Positions 15,243-23,585 of a stretch of 64,000 nt of DNA are shown here, in pieces. This DNA is from Arthrobacter sp. Soil762 (GTDB taxonomy: Bacteria; Actinomycetota; Actinomycetes; Actinomycetales; Micrococcaceae), in NCBI RefSeq assembly GCF_001428335.1, contig NZ_LMSG01000022.1, positions 794-64,793 on the forward strand, read 5' to 3'. The position numbers were made by a program, and so were the translations under genes. Numbering within the stretch: position 1 is the first letter of the stretch; each line of letters begins with the position of its first letter. The notes below the pieces were generated by a model. That model did no database searches and was not told the origin of the DNA. It worked only from the letters and a program-made list of their open reading frames with translations.

Positions 15243-16622
15243 TCAGGGTCCCGCCGACTCGGACCATGTTGCGGTGTTGGTAGGCGTGGCGGTGGTTGTA
15301 GCTGTCGTAGAAGCCGAAGGCGAGGGCGACGCTGTTTCGGCTGAAGACCCGCTGCTCGATGTTGCTGTTGGCTCCACCGCTGGCGCCGGCGTCGGCGTCA
15401 GGCGCGAGGTAGGCCTGAACGGCCACGACCTGGAGACAGTGGGCGTCGGAGACGGCGACGCGCTCGTCGTCGGCGCAGGCGAAGTGCCCGTGGCGGTAGG
15501 CGAGGTGCCCGTGGGGGTGGGTGACGTCGTCGTCGGCGTGGCGCTTGACGTTCCCGTCGGCGTCCGCGTTGCCCGGGGCGTGGAAGGCGTTGGGGAGGGC
15601 GATGCCGTCGAAGTGGCTGTTTCCGTCGCTGTTTCTGTCGCCGTTTCGGTCGCAGTCGGGTCCGGCGATGCGGATTCAGGGGAGGTAGCGTCCGACGACG
15701 GCTCATCCGTGGGTGCCTCGTCCGGCGGTTCCGACGTTGTCACTGGTCCCTCCACCGGCGGCGGTTCGGACAGTTCCTCTTCGCCGCCCAGGACCCTGTG
15801 GCTGTTGTCCTCGGCGACCGGGATGGCCCAGCGTTGCGCGCCGACGTCCATGGGCTTGGCCTCATAGCTGACCATGGCTATGTCCTCGAGCTCGTCCAAC
15901 TGACGAATGCGCAGAAGTGTCCAGTTCAGCGGGCTGGTGTGCTTGCCGTTGAGGATGGTTTCGAAATGCAGATGGCAGCCGGTGGACCATCCCGTGGTTC
16001 CCACACGGGCAATGACCTGGCCCACCTGCACAGAGTCCCCCGTCCGGACCGCCACAGCCTCCAAGTGGTTGTACGTGGTGATCAGCCCGTTGCCGTGGTC
16101 TAGTTCCACGCGGTTGCCGCCGCCCCAGGGGTGCCAACCGGCGGCCCGGACCACGCCGGCGTCGGCCGAATAAACCCTGGTGCCGCAGCCTGCAGCGAAG
16201 TCCTGGCCCAGGTGGAAATCGCCGCCCGCACCGGTGATCGGACTGACCCTGTACCCGAATGAAGAGCTTGAAGTGAGGAGCTCAAGGGGCGCCATGAGGG
16301 ACCCCTCCGGGGGGCGGGTGAGCCCGGTGGCGGCCACGTTGAGCGGAGCGCTCCCGCCCTTGGCGATCGTCCTGACCAGTGTGCGGTTAAACGGAACCAA
16401 GGCCCGGCTGTCCGCCAGGAACGCACCGGCCAGCTCAGGCATGCCAACATGTCCGGCACCCGCCGGCGAAGCTGCCGGGCGGGGTTCAACGGGGGAGGAT
16501 CCAGGAAGGCCGACGGCGATGAGTGACGCGGCAACAACGGCGCTGGCGGCCAGCACGCGCACGGCTATGGCGCAGCCGCCCGCGGGCTCCTTCTCCCGCC
16601 CGGATCCCCGATGATTGCCCAC
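15243..16622 (-). CDS. M23 family metallopeptidase with Ser/Thr/Pro-rich tail
   Basis: The 459-residue protein has an N-terminal membrane or signal helix (residues ~18-41) and an M23 LytM/DUF zinc peptidase domain at about 117-230. Zinc and catalytic residues are H137 and D141 in HLGQD and H217/H219 in CHLHFE. M23 enzymes cut peptidoglycan cross-links or act as activators of other hydrolases. From about residue 290 the protein is low-complexity S/T/P/A, including a TET repeat (ATETATETATETAT) that recalls the repeats of other high-GC secreted proteins. The tail ends without an anchor. GTG 16622 has GGGAG six bases upstream. Confidence 0.86.
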   Translation of the reverse strand: MGNHRGSGREKEPAGGCAIAVRVLAASAVVAASLIAVGLPGSSPVEPRPAASPAGAGHVGMPELAGAFLADSRALVPFNRTLVRTIAKGGSAPLNVAATGLTRPPEGSLMAPLELLTSSSSFGYRVSPITGAGGDFHLGQDFAAGCGTRVYSADAGVVRAAGWHPWGGGNRVELDHGNGLITTYNHLEAVAVRTGDSVQVGQVIARVGTTGWSTGCHLHFETILNGKHTSPLNWTLLRIRQLDELEDIAMVSYEAKPMDVGAQRWAIPVAEDNSHRVLGGEEELSEPPPVEGPVTTSEPPDEAPTDEPSSDATSPESASPDPTATETATETATETATSTASPSPTPSTPRATRTPTGTSSATPTTTSPTPTGTSPTATGTSPAPTTSASPSPTPTVSRSWPFRPTSRLTPTPAPAVEPTATSSSGSSAETASPSPSASTTATTTATPTNTATWSESAGP

Positions 16623-16787
16623 TCGTTACTCCCGGGTTGGCCCGCCAGACCCCGGATCCAGACGGACTTACCATCTCATGGGACCACAAAGACCCGGGCC
16701 TGTGAACCCCGGTGCAGGTACCGCTGCGGACATTATGTGGATCAGCCCTCGGAACCGTGCCCGTGGCTTCTGGGCGAGAATAGTGAC

Positions 16788-17705
16788 ATGCGAAATTTCC
16801 TCAGGGAATGGCAGAGCGAAATCAAGCGGGTATTCACCGGTAGCACTGACGGTCAGCCCGCTTGGGTTCCGCGGCTGGCCGAAGGGGACGACGCCGGTTA
16901 TCACCTTCCCGGCTCGGCCGTCTGGGCGGTGCACGGCTCCATGGCCACCATTGTGGCTGGGGTCCGCGCGCTCCTGATGCAGGCCTTGCACCCCGGGGCG
17001 CTGGCAGGAATCCACGAGCACTCCGACTTCCGCGCAGATCCGCTCAGCCGGCTGGCCCGGACCATCCGCTGGATCTTCACCGTCACCTATGGCCCACAGG
17101 CCGCCGCCGACGAGGCTTCCGCCAGGGTCCGTCGGCTGCACGAGCCTGTACAGGGGACGTACGGTGACGGGAAAGGCGGCGAGCGGAGCTACTCGGCCAG
17201 CGATCCGGAACTCGCCCGCTGGGTCCACATCGCGTTCGTGGACGCTTTCCTCTCGGCCCACAAAATCTGGGGTGCCGGGATCCCCGGCGGCCCCGACGCC
17301 TATGTCCGCGAGTGGGCCCAGGCCGGACGGCTGATGGGCGTGGAGGATCCGCCCCTGAGCGAGGCCGAAATGCGGGAGCAACTGGACACCTGGTATAACA
17401 ACGGTGAGCTGGTGGCGGACAGCAGGGTTGCCGAGACCGTTGAGTTCATCCGCAACCCGCCACTGCATCCGCTGCTGCGCCCCGGCTACCGGATCATCTT
17501 CGCCGGCGCCGTCTATAGCCTTGAGCCGAAGTACCGCCGCATGCTGGGGCTTCAGGTCCCCCGACTGGGGCCGTTCCCGCTCCCCGTGAGGCTGGCAACG
17601 AAGGTGACTCTCGGCGTCGTACATCTTGCCCTTGGACGCGGGCCTGGACCCAGCGAACAAGCGGCCCGGGAGCGCCTCCGCCGCCTGGGCCACGCGGCCA
17701 CGTGA
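16788..17705 (+). CDS. Oxygenase MpaB family protein (DUF2236)
   Basis: The 305-residue protein is an actinobacterial DUF2236/MpaB-like protein. Landmarks are LPGSAVWAVHGS, ALLMQALHPGALAGIHEHSDFRADPLSRLARTIRW with the metal/heme-proximal histidines, and WVHIAFVDAFLSAHKIWG. Relatives include the latex-clearing protein LCP and fungal MpaB, which are heme-dependent oxygenases, but the substrate here is unknown. ATG 16788 was chosen because homologous sequence starts there and a GAGAAT hexamer (16776-16781) ends six bases upstream, as for leaderless genes. The 16623-16787 gap is a divergent promoter region shared with the M23 gene. Confidence 0.82.
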   Translation: MRNFLREWQSEIKRVFTGSTDGQPAWVPRLAEGDDAGYHLPGSAVWAVHGSMATIVAGVRALLMQALHPGALAGIHEHSDFRADPLSRLARTIRWIFTVTYGPQAAADEASARVRRLHEPVQGTYGDGKGGERSYSASDPELARWVHIAFVDAFLSAHKIWGAGIPGGPDAYVREWAQAGRLMGVEDPPLSEAEMREQLDTWYNNGELVADSRVAETVEFIRNPPLHPLLRPGYRIIFAGAVYSLEPKYRRMLGLQVPRLGPFPLPVRLATKVTLGVVHLALGRGPGPSEQAARERLRRLGHAAT

Positions 17706-17768
17706 CCTGGGCAGCCGGGGTGGGCAGCTGGGCTCCAGCCATGGGTCAACGATTGGCTGGAGGACAGC

Positions 17769-17805
17769 AAAAACCCGGCCCTGACGAGGTCAGAACCGGG
17801 TTTTT
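17769..17805. terminator. Bidirectional terminator between MpaB-like gene and tRNA
   Basis: AAAAACCCGG (17769-17778) and CCGGGTTTTT (17796-17805) form a perfect ten-base inverted repeat with an A-run on one side and a T-run on the other. It ends the tRNA transcript on the minus strand and can serve the plus-strand oxygenase gene. Confidence 0.85.
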
Positions 17806-17808
17806 GGC

Positions 17809-17896
17809 TGGCGGAGAATGGGGGATTTGAACCCCCGAGGGCGTTAACCCAACACGCGTTCCAGGCGTGCGCCATAGGCCGCTAGGCGAATTCTCC
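17809..17896 (-). tRNA. tRNA-Ser (anticodon GGA)
   Basis: Read on the minus strand the sequence starts GGAGAATT, has a D-arm with CCTAGCGGC, an anticodon arm CGCACGC-CTGGAAC-GCGTG with anticodon GGA, a long class II variable arm, the T-arm GGGGGTTCAAATCCCCC and closes with ATTCTCC plus an encoded GCCA end. The long variable arm and the GGA anticodon identify a serine tRNA reading UCC/UCU codons. Confidence 0.95.
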
Positions 17897-18307
17897 AGCT
17901 GCTTTCGAATCAAAAGCAGATACTAGACTACCTGAACATTCCGCCATCGCCCAATTGGCCCGTCGGACTGTTACCGCGGCCACACAACCCGGACTCCATT
18001 TGGCTGGTTAACGTAAAAATGGACGCCCCCAATGCGCCCATTCCTCCGATACGCCGTTGAGCTGCCGGGTCCGGCCCTCCAGCCAGGCCCCGCAGCTCAC
18101 AATCTTGAGATTGCCCCAATCGGTGTACATATCCATGATCGGCCCTACCCGCCGGATAAGCAATGAAACGGCGAGACAAAGCGCCCGACGGCGGGCCAGC
18201 CAGCCACGACTCCCCCGTCCACGCCGCCCAGGCGGACGGCCTTGGACAGGATCCTTACCTGGCACCCCTTCACGACGTAACTACCGGAGAGTTCGTTCAG
18301 CGCTACC
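17897..18307. other. About 410 bases without a recognisable gene
   Basis: I see no convincing coding region, RNA or repeat here. It separates the tRNA-Ser gene from the truncated M28 peptidase. A plus-strand frame from 18163 (83 codons) is open, but its product resembles nothing I know and it runs through the peptidase remnant in the wrong frame. The stretch may be decayed sequence upstream of the pseudogene. Confidence 0.4.
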
Positions 18308-18728
18308 GGAGTGCCCCCGCAGAACCGCGTCCGCTTCGCATGGTGGAGCGGCGAGGACGACGGCCTGGTTGGCTCCGACCACTACGTCGCGCAGCTGAGC
18401 AAGACCGACCTTAAGTATCACGCGCTCAACCTCAACTTCGACATGGTCGCCTCGCCCAACCCGGTCCGTTTCGTTTCGTTTACGACGGCGACGGCAAGCC
18501 GTTGGGTACTGCGGGCCCCCGGAGCCCACTGAGTTTGACGGACGCTCGGACTACTCCGGTTTCATCACCAATGGCATCCCCGCGGGTGGTCTGTTCACCG
18601 GCGCCGAGGGCATCAAGACGGATGCTCAGGCGGCCATCTTTGGTGGCACCGCAGGCGTTGCCTATGACCCGTGCTACCACCAGGCATGCGACGACATCAC
18701 CAATCTCGACGCAACGGTCCTGGAGTAG
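18308..18728 (+). pseudogene. M28 family aminopeptidase remnant
   Basis: Two frames together match the second half of secreted M28 (Zn-dependent) aminopeptidases. The first part, from about 18311, reads RVRFAWWSGEDDGLVGSDHYV, holding the catalytic and zinc ligands, and then LNLNFDMVASPNP. The frame then breaks near 18480-18530. The rest, EFDGRSDYSGFITNGIPAGGLFTGAEG and DPCYHQACDDI, continues in another frame and ends at TAG 18728, short of the normal C-terminus. The N-terminal signal, PA insert and first zinc ligands are absent. It is a clear decayed gene next to tRNA-Ser. Confidence 0.85.
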
Positions 18729-18746
18729 ATGGCGGACGCCATCGCC

Positions 18747-18784
18747 GATCGCTTCTTTCCACCCCTGCGTGGGAAGAAGCGATC
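18747..18784. terminator. Long hairpin after the M28 remnant
   Basis: GATCGCTTCTTTCCAC (18747-18762) pairs with GTGGGAAGAAGCGATC (18769-18784), 16 base pairs with one G-T wobble. It probably was the terminator of the peptidase gene. Confidence 0.6.
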
Positions 18785-18819
18785 CGCCCTCGGCGCCCAT
18801 TCGCTGGCAGGATGTTGCC

Positions 18820-19146
18820 ATGACCCAGCTGAATGCCCTCGTCGTGTACGTTCCCCAGACGCATGCCGATGCGGTTCTGCATGCCATCGGCGACGCCGGC
18901 GCAGGCCGGATCGGGAACTATTCGCACTGTTCCTTCACTTCTCCGGGCGCGGGGCGTTTCACTGCCTTGCCCGGCGCCGAGCCGTTCATCGGGGCTGTGG
19001 GGGCCGGGGAGCTGGTGCCCGAAACCCGCATCGAGTGCGTGGTGGAGGAGGAGATGCTCGACGGCGTGGTGCGGGCCCTGCGCGCCGCGCACCCCTACGA
19101 GGAGCCGGCGTTCATGAGCTGGCCGGTGAACGGGTGGCGGCGCTAG
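18820..19146 (+). CDS. NIF3/CutA-like small protein
   Basis: The 108-residue protein resembles the stand-alone version of the insert domain found in NIF3/YqfO (DUF34) proteins, a CutA/PII-like fold. Typical stretches are LVVYVPQTHADAVLHAIGDAGAGRIGNYSHCSF, the charged ECVVEEE strand and the final RAAHPYEEPAFMSWPV. The HPYEEPA motif is the strongest marker. Its molecular function is unknown; the family may bind metals or nucleotides. GGCAGGA lies at a good distance ahead of ATG 18820. A longer frame from 18502 passes through the M28 remnant and is not the real start. Confidence 0.78.
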   Translation: MTQLNALVVYVPQTHADAVLHAIGDAGAGRIGNYSHCSFTSPGAGRFTALPGAEPFIGAVGAGELVPETRIECVVEEEMLDGVVRALRAAHPYEEPAFMSWPVNGWRR

Positions 19147-19268
19147 CTGGTTCCCGGGCCTTTGCGCCGGCTTTCGCGGCCGGGGTCCGCTTGTCAACAT
19201 ATTCCGATGGTGGCAGGCCCCGGAACGGGCCGTCCGGACCTTCCTGAATCTTCGGGTAAACTTGTCTG

Positions 19269-19360
19269 CGGCCCCTCATGTGGCGTCATCCTGTTGAACT
19301 CCCCCAGGACCGGAAGGTAGCAAGGGTAAACGGGCTCTGGCGGGTGCATGGGGGGTCTTT
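19269..19360 (+). ncRNA. ffs: Signal recognition particle RNA (4.5S-like)
   Basis: The apical SRP domain is clear. ACTCCCCCAGGACCGGAAGG and then TAGCAAGGGTAA contain the GGAAG tetraloop region and the symmetric and asymmetric internal loops that bind Ffh. The outer stem is closed by GGCCCCTCATG (from 19270) and CATGGGGGGTC (19347-19357). The placement immediately before dnaX is the usual actinobacterial arrangement. The ends are approximate to within a few bases. A short T-rich CTTTACTATT follows as terminator. Confidence 0.93.
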
Positions 19361-19429
19361 ACTATTCCCCAACAGGGCGGCCGCCCGCGAGGGATCCTGA
19401 TTGTCAGCCCGGATTGGTAGGGTTTTCCC

Positions 19430-22400
19430 GTGACTGTTACTACCACCGCCCTTTACCGCAGATACCGCCCGGACTCTTTCGCTGACGTTATCGGGCAGGA
19501 ACACGTCACGGAGCCGCTGATGACGGCACTGCGGAAAAACCGCGTCAATCATGCCTACCTCTTCTCCGGCCCACGCGGTTGCGGAAAGACCACCTCCGCC
19601 CGCATCCTGGCCCGCTGCCTCAATTGCGCCCAAGGCCCTACGGACACCCCCTGCGGTACGTGCCCCAGCTGCATTGAACTGGCCCGCGGCGGCTCAGGCT
19701 CCCTGGACGTCATCGAGATTGACGCCGCCAGCCATGGTGGCGTGGACGACGCCAGGGACCTCCGCGAGCGGGCAACGTACGCTCCGGTCCGCGACCGCTA
19801 CAAGATCTTCATCATCGATGAGGCCCACATGGTCACCTCGGCCGGGTTCAACGCCCTGCTGAAGATTGTTGAAGAGCCGCCCGAGCACATCAAGTTCATC
19901 TTCGCCACCACGGAGCCGGACAAGGTCATCGGCACCATCCGCTCCCGCACACACCACTACCCTTTCCGGCTTGTGCCACCGGAGCCGCTGATGGCCTATC
20001 TGGAGCTGCTCTGCAACCAGGAAAACGTTCCCGTGGCACCCGGCGTCCTGTCCTTGGTGGTCCGGGCCGGCGGCGGTTCCGTCCGCGATTCCCTGTCCGT
20101 GCTGGACCAGCTGATGGCCGGCGCCGGACCCAACGGCCTAGACTACGAACTGGCCGTAGCCCTCCTCGGCTACACCCACGCATCGCTGCTGGATGACGTG
20201 GTGGAAGCTGTGGCCGCCTCAGATGCCGCCACGGTTTTCCGGGCTGTGGACCGTGTGGTGCAGACCGGCCACGATCCCCGCCGCTTCGTCGAGGACCTGC
20301 TGGAGCGCTTCCGCGACCTCATCATCGTCCAGGCCATGCCCGAAAGCGCCCATGTCATCCTCCGCGGCATGCCTGCGGACCAGATCGCCCGGCTCCAGAA
20401 CCAGGCGCACAACCTCGGGGCTTCCGAGCTCTCGCGCGCCGCTGATGTCACCAACACTGCGCTGACCGAGATGACCGGCGCCACTTCTCCGCGCCTGCAC
20501 CTTGAGCTTCTCTGCGCCCGCATCCTGCTCCCCAGTTCGGAACAGACGGAACGCGGCATCGCTGCCCGGATCGAGCGGGTGGAGCGGCGCCTGAATTACG
20601 CCGGGAACGACGTCGGCGCTCCCGCTCCGGCGGGCGCTGGGGTTTCGGCTGCACCCGCTGCGGTTTCCGCGGTGCCGGCAGCGGCAACACCGGCTCCTGC
20701 TGCACCCGTTTCCGTACCAGCAGCTTCCGTACAACCACTTTCTGCGCCAGTCGTTTCTGAGGCGCCTGCTGCGGCACTTCCGGTTGCTTCAGTGCCGGCC
20801 GCGGCACCGCAAGTTGCTAGGGCGCCGGTTGCTGCGCAGCAGCCTTCAGCGCCCGCCGCGGCCGGTCCCGAGTCGGCCCGGCCACAGGTATCCGGAGCTG
20901 AACAGACCAGGCCGTCGCTGACGCCGCCCAGGGTCAGCACCAACGACTGGCCGGTTGACGAGTCCACAGGCAGGCGGCACGCTCCCACACCGCAGGCATC
21001 CGGTCAGCCCACCCAAGAGACCGGGGCAGACGCCGCCCGCGCAGTTTCCCCGGCCACCCCGCCGGCAAGCACCGACGCTGTCACGGCCCCCGCCACCGCT
21101 GCACCTGCCCCGGCTGCGCCCGCTTCGGTTGGCCATGCCCCTGCCACTGCTGCACCGACAGGTGCGACAGGAACTGGCGCGGCAAGCACTGGGGCCGCCG
21201 GGACAGGCGACGTCGAAGTCCTGCGCCGTGCCTGGCCGGAAGTTCTGCAGACACTCTCCAAGATCAAGCGCAGCACGTGGGCCCTGGTTGAGCCGAACTC
21301 CCAGGTAGGTGCCTTCGACGGCCAGGTCCTGACGCTGTCGTTCAGCACCACCGGGTTGGCAGGCGCCTTTGGCCGGGCTGACCACGCTGAGAACCTGCGG
21401 CAGGCGATCCACAAGACGGTGGGCATCGACTGCCAGATCACCGCAGTCGCCGGCGGCGCCAACAGTGCAGCGAGCGCTGAACCAAACCCAAAAGCACCCG
21501 CTAGTCCGGAAGCCAGCCCGGAAGCTCCGGCCAGTTCAGCCGATGTCGCGTGGGGCCTGGCCCCTGCCAGCGCCGTTTCCACCACTGTCGCCCATGCCAC
21601 CGCGCCCGCACCTTCCCCTGCCCCCTCCCCCGTTACGCGCGCTCCTGAACCGGCCGTGCGTCCTGCCACTACTGCACCATCTGCGCCCCCTGCCGCTGCT
21701 GCACCTTCCATATACCCAGCAGCTCCTGCGGAGACCACCCCGCACTCCGGTGCGGTCAGCGCGCCAGCGGGCAGTGCGTCCGCCCAGGTACCGGCCGCCC
21801 AGCGTCAGTCCGAGCCGGCTGAGTCTGATGCCGCTGCCGGCTCGTACGCCTACTCCGATGACGACTGGGGCCCGCCGCGCGACGAAGATGCTCCGCCGCT
21901 GGATGAGGAACCCCCCATGGACTGGGATCCGTCGGCTCCAGCTGCGCCACGGCGGTCACATTCACAGCCTGAACCTTCGGCGGCCGCACCCGCCAAGCGG
22001 CCTGCTCGAAGTACCCCAAAGGCTGCAGCAGCAAAAACCTCCCCGGCGGCCAGGCCTTCTGCCGCTGCATCGGCCGCTGCTCCGTCACAGCCCGATGCTG
22101 CACTGGATCCGTGGGGCCGCGCCGTCGAGCAGGCGCCGGGCGTATGGGTGGTTGGCAGCGAACCCAATGTTGGCAAAAGCCTGAACACGCCCGTCCCTGA
22201 AGAGGTCGCGAGCGCCACGCCCGCGCCCAGCTACGAGCCGGCCACTGCCCAGATCCCTCAGACGTCACCTGTCGTTAGCCAGTCCGAGGCCGACGCCAGC
22301 TGGGGCTTGCCGCCCGTGGCCGCCGCCGCAACCTCCGGCGTCGCTGCGCAGCAACCGGCCGCACAAGCAAGTCCTGCACCAGAAAGTCCCGCACCAGAAA

Positions 22401-22810
22401 CCGCAGCGCCCCCTAGCCCGGCGCCAACCGGCCAACCACCGGCAGCCCCGGCAGTCCCGGCGGGGGAAGCAGTGGTTCCCGAACCGGCTGAAGTCCGCGA
22501 GTACGCCATGGCATCGACTGCTCCAGCAGCCGCGCCCCTGCAGCCGGCACCGGCAACCTCCGAGTCTGCTGCTGCCGCCCGGCAGAGTCTTTACCAGCGC
22601 CTGTCCAATAGCCCCGAGGCCGAAGCCGGGCGCGCCAAGGCTCCGGCCAGGGCTGCCGCCGCCACCTACGTCCAGGACATACCGAGCGCGGACGATGAAA
22701 CCATCGAGGAGTCCGGCGTCTTTGGACGCGCCGCCGTCGAGCGTATTCTGGGCGGAAAGCTGATCGAGGAACGGTCCCCGGACGGCAGCCCCATCGTTTC
22801 GGGGTTCTAG
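19430..22810 (+). CDS. dnaX: DNA polymerase III subunit gamma/tau
   Basis: The 1126-residue protein starts with the clamp-loader AAA+ module. Walker A GPRGCGKTT is at residues 47-55, zinc cysteines are C66, C75, C78 and C81, the Walker B/DEAH-like IIDEAHM follows, then the sensor-1 FIFATTEPDKV. It loads the beta clamp and organises the replisome. Residues ~380-600 and ~690-1050 are long Ala/Pro-rich linkers, so the protein is far longer than the ~640 residues of E. coli tau. A folded block around residues 590-670 (VLRRAWPEVLQTLSKIKRSTW) and a conserved end (ESGVFGRAAVERILGG) remain. GTG 19430 has TAGGGT ending six bases upstream. Confidence 0.96.
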   Translation: MTVTTTALYRRYRPDSFADVIGQEHVTEPLMTALRKNRVNHAYLFSGPRGCGKTTSARILARCLNCAQGPTDTPCGTCPSCIELARGGSGSLDVIEIDAASHGGVDDARDLRERATYAPVRDRYKIFIIDEAHMVTSAGFNALLKIVEEPPEHIKFIFATTEPDKVIGTIRSRTHHYPFRLVPPEPLMAYLELLCNQENVPVAPGVLSLVVRAGGGSVRDSLSVLDQLMAGAGPNGLDYELAVALLGYTHASLLDDVVEAVAASDAATVFRAVDRVVQTGHDPRRFVEDLLERFRDLIIVQAMPESAHVILRGMPADQIARLQNQAHNLGASELSRAADVTNTALTEMTGATSPRLHLELLCARILLPSSEQTERGIAARIERVERRLNYAGNDVGAPAPAGAGVSAAPAAVSAVPAAATPAPAAPVSVPAASVQPLSAPVVSEAPAAALPVASVPAAAPQVARAPVAAQQPSAPAAAGPESARPQVSGAEQTRPSLTPPRVSTNDWPVDESTGRRHAPTPQASGQPTQETGADAARAVSPATPPASTDAVTAPATAAPAPAAPASVGHAPATAAPTGATGTGAASTGAAGTGDVEVLRRAWPEVLQTLSKIKRSTWALVEPNSQVGAFDGQVLTLSFSTTGLAGAFGRADHAENLRQAIHKTVGIDCQITAVAGGANSAASAEPNPKAPASPEASPEAPASSADVAWGLAPASAVSTTVAHATAPAPSPAPSPVTRAPEPAVRPATTAPSAPPAAAAPSIYPAAPAETTPHSGAVSAPAGSASAQVPAAQRQSEPAESDAAAGSYAYSDDDWGPPRDEDAPPLDEEPPMDWDPSAPAAPRRSHSQPEPSAAAPAKRPARSTPKAAAAKTSPAARPSAAASAAAPSQPDAALDPWGRAVEQAPGVWVVGSEPNVGKSLNTPVPEEVASATPAPSYEPATAQIPQTSPVVSQSEADASWGLPPVAAAATSGVAAQQPAAQASPAPESPAPETAAPPSPAPTGQPPAAPAVPAGEAVVPEPAEVREYAMASTAPAAAPLQPAPATSESAAAARQSLYQRLSNSPEAEAGRAKAPARAAAATYVQDIPSADDETIEESGVFGRAAVERILGGKLIEERSPDGSPIVSGF

Positions 22811-22873
22811 GCACGTGCCGCGTGTGCTCCCGCAACTCCAATCACTACCCAAGCCAAACCAAAAGAGGAAAAC

Positions 22874-23473
22874 GTGTACGAAGGTGCAGTCCAGGAGCTG
22901 ATTGACGAGCTCGGACGGCTTCCCGGTGTCGGTCCCAAATCCGCCCAGCGGCTTGCCTTCCACATCCTCGAAGCGGACCCCCAGGACATGAAACGACTCG
23001 TGGAAGCCATCACCATGGTGAAGGAACGCGTGAAGTTCTGCACGGTATGCGGCAACGTCACCGAGCAGGAACTGTGCAACATCTGCCGCGATCCCCGGCG
23101 GGACCCGTCAGTCATTTGTGTGGTGGAGGAGTCCAAGGACGTCCTCGCCGTGGAGCGCACCCGCTCCTTCCGCGGCCGCTATCACGTGCTGGGCGGAGCC
23201 ATCAACCCCATTGCCGGCGTCGGGCCCGAGCAACTGCGGATCCGGGAACTCCTGACACGGCTGAACGACGGCGCCATCCAGGAAGTCATTATCGCGACCG
23301 ATCCCAACCTCGAAGGCGAAGCAACGGCCACTTACCTGGCCAGGATGCTGAAGACAATCGGCATCGTGGTGACCAGGCTGGCCTCCGGCCTGCCCGTGGG
23401 CGGCGATCTTGAGTACGCCGATGAGGTCACCCTGGGCCGCGCATTCGAAGGCCGCCGCAACGCCCTGACCTGA
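22874..23473 (+). CDS. recR: Recombination mediator RecR
   Basis: The 199-residue protein has the full RecR layout: helix-hairpin-helix LPGVGPKSAQRLAFH at residues 16-30, the four-cysteine zinc finger C56-C59-C68-C71 (CTVCGN...CNIC), and the Toprim domain starting ICVVEESKDVLAVE with the later IIATDPNLEGEATA motif. It forms the ring that with RecO loads RecA at gaps. It lies 63 bases after dnaX on the same strand, the common dnaX-recR arrangement. GTG 22874 follows AAGAGGAAAAC. Confidence 0.96.
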   Translation: MYEGAVQELIDELGRLPGVGPKSAQRLAFHILEADPQDMKRLVEAITMVKERVKFCTVCGNVTEQELCNICRDPRRDPSVICVVEESKDVLAVERTRSFRGRYHVLGGAINPIAGVGPEQLRIRELLTRLNDGAIQEVIIATDPNLEGEATATYLARMLKTIGIVVTRLASGLPVGGDLEYADEVTLGRAFEGRRNALT

Positions 23474-23520
23474 GCGGACTTGCCCCTGACCCGATCAGAC
23501 CGACCGGTCTAAGCCGAGAG

Positions 23521-23570
23521 GCGCCCCTACCCGGCCTGGCCTGGGTTCAGGCGGCCGGGTAAGGGGCGTC
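23521..23570. terminator. Hairpin between recR and the ABC permease gene
   Basis: GCCCCTACCCGGCC (23523-23536) pairs with GGCCGGGTAAGGGGC (23553-23567), with one bulged A. It separates convergent genes. There is no T-run after it. Confidence 0.65.
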
Positions 23571-23585
23571 GTCGGGCCAGCGGCT

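Noticed and set aside
15600..15720. CRISPR-like short repeats
   Set aside because: The repeats are codon-level Thr-Glu/Pro repeats in the M23 tail, with no spacers. No CRISPR array was seen in the window.
15274..15867. Plus-strand frame encoding a Val/Gly-rich 197-residue protein
   Set aside because: It is the antisense shadow of the repetitive tail of the M23 peptidase gene.
18163..18414. 83-codon plus-strand frame upstream of the M28 remnant
   Set aside because: It has no ribosome site and overlaps the peptidase remnant in another frame, so it is unlikely to be a gene.
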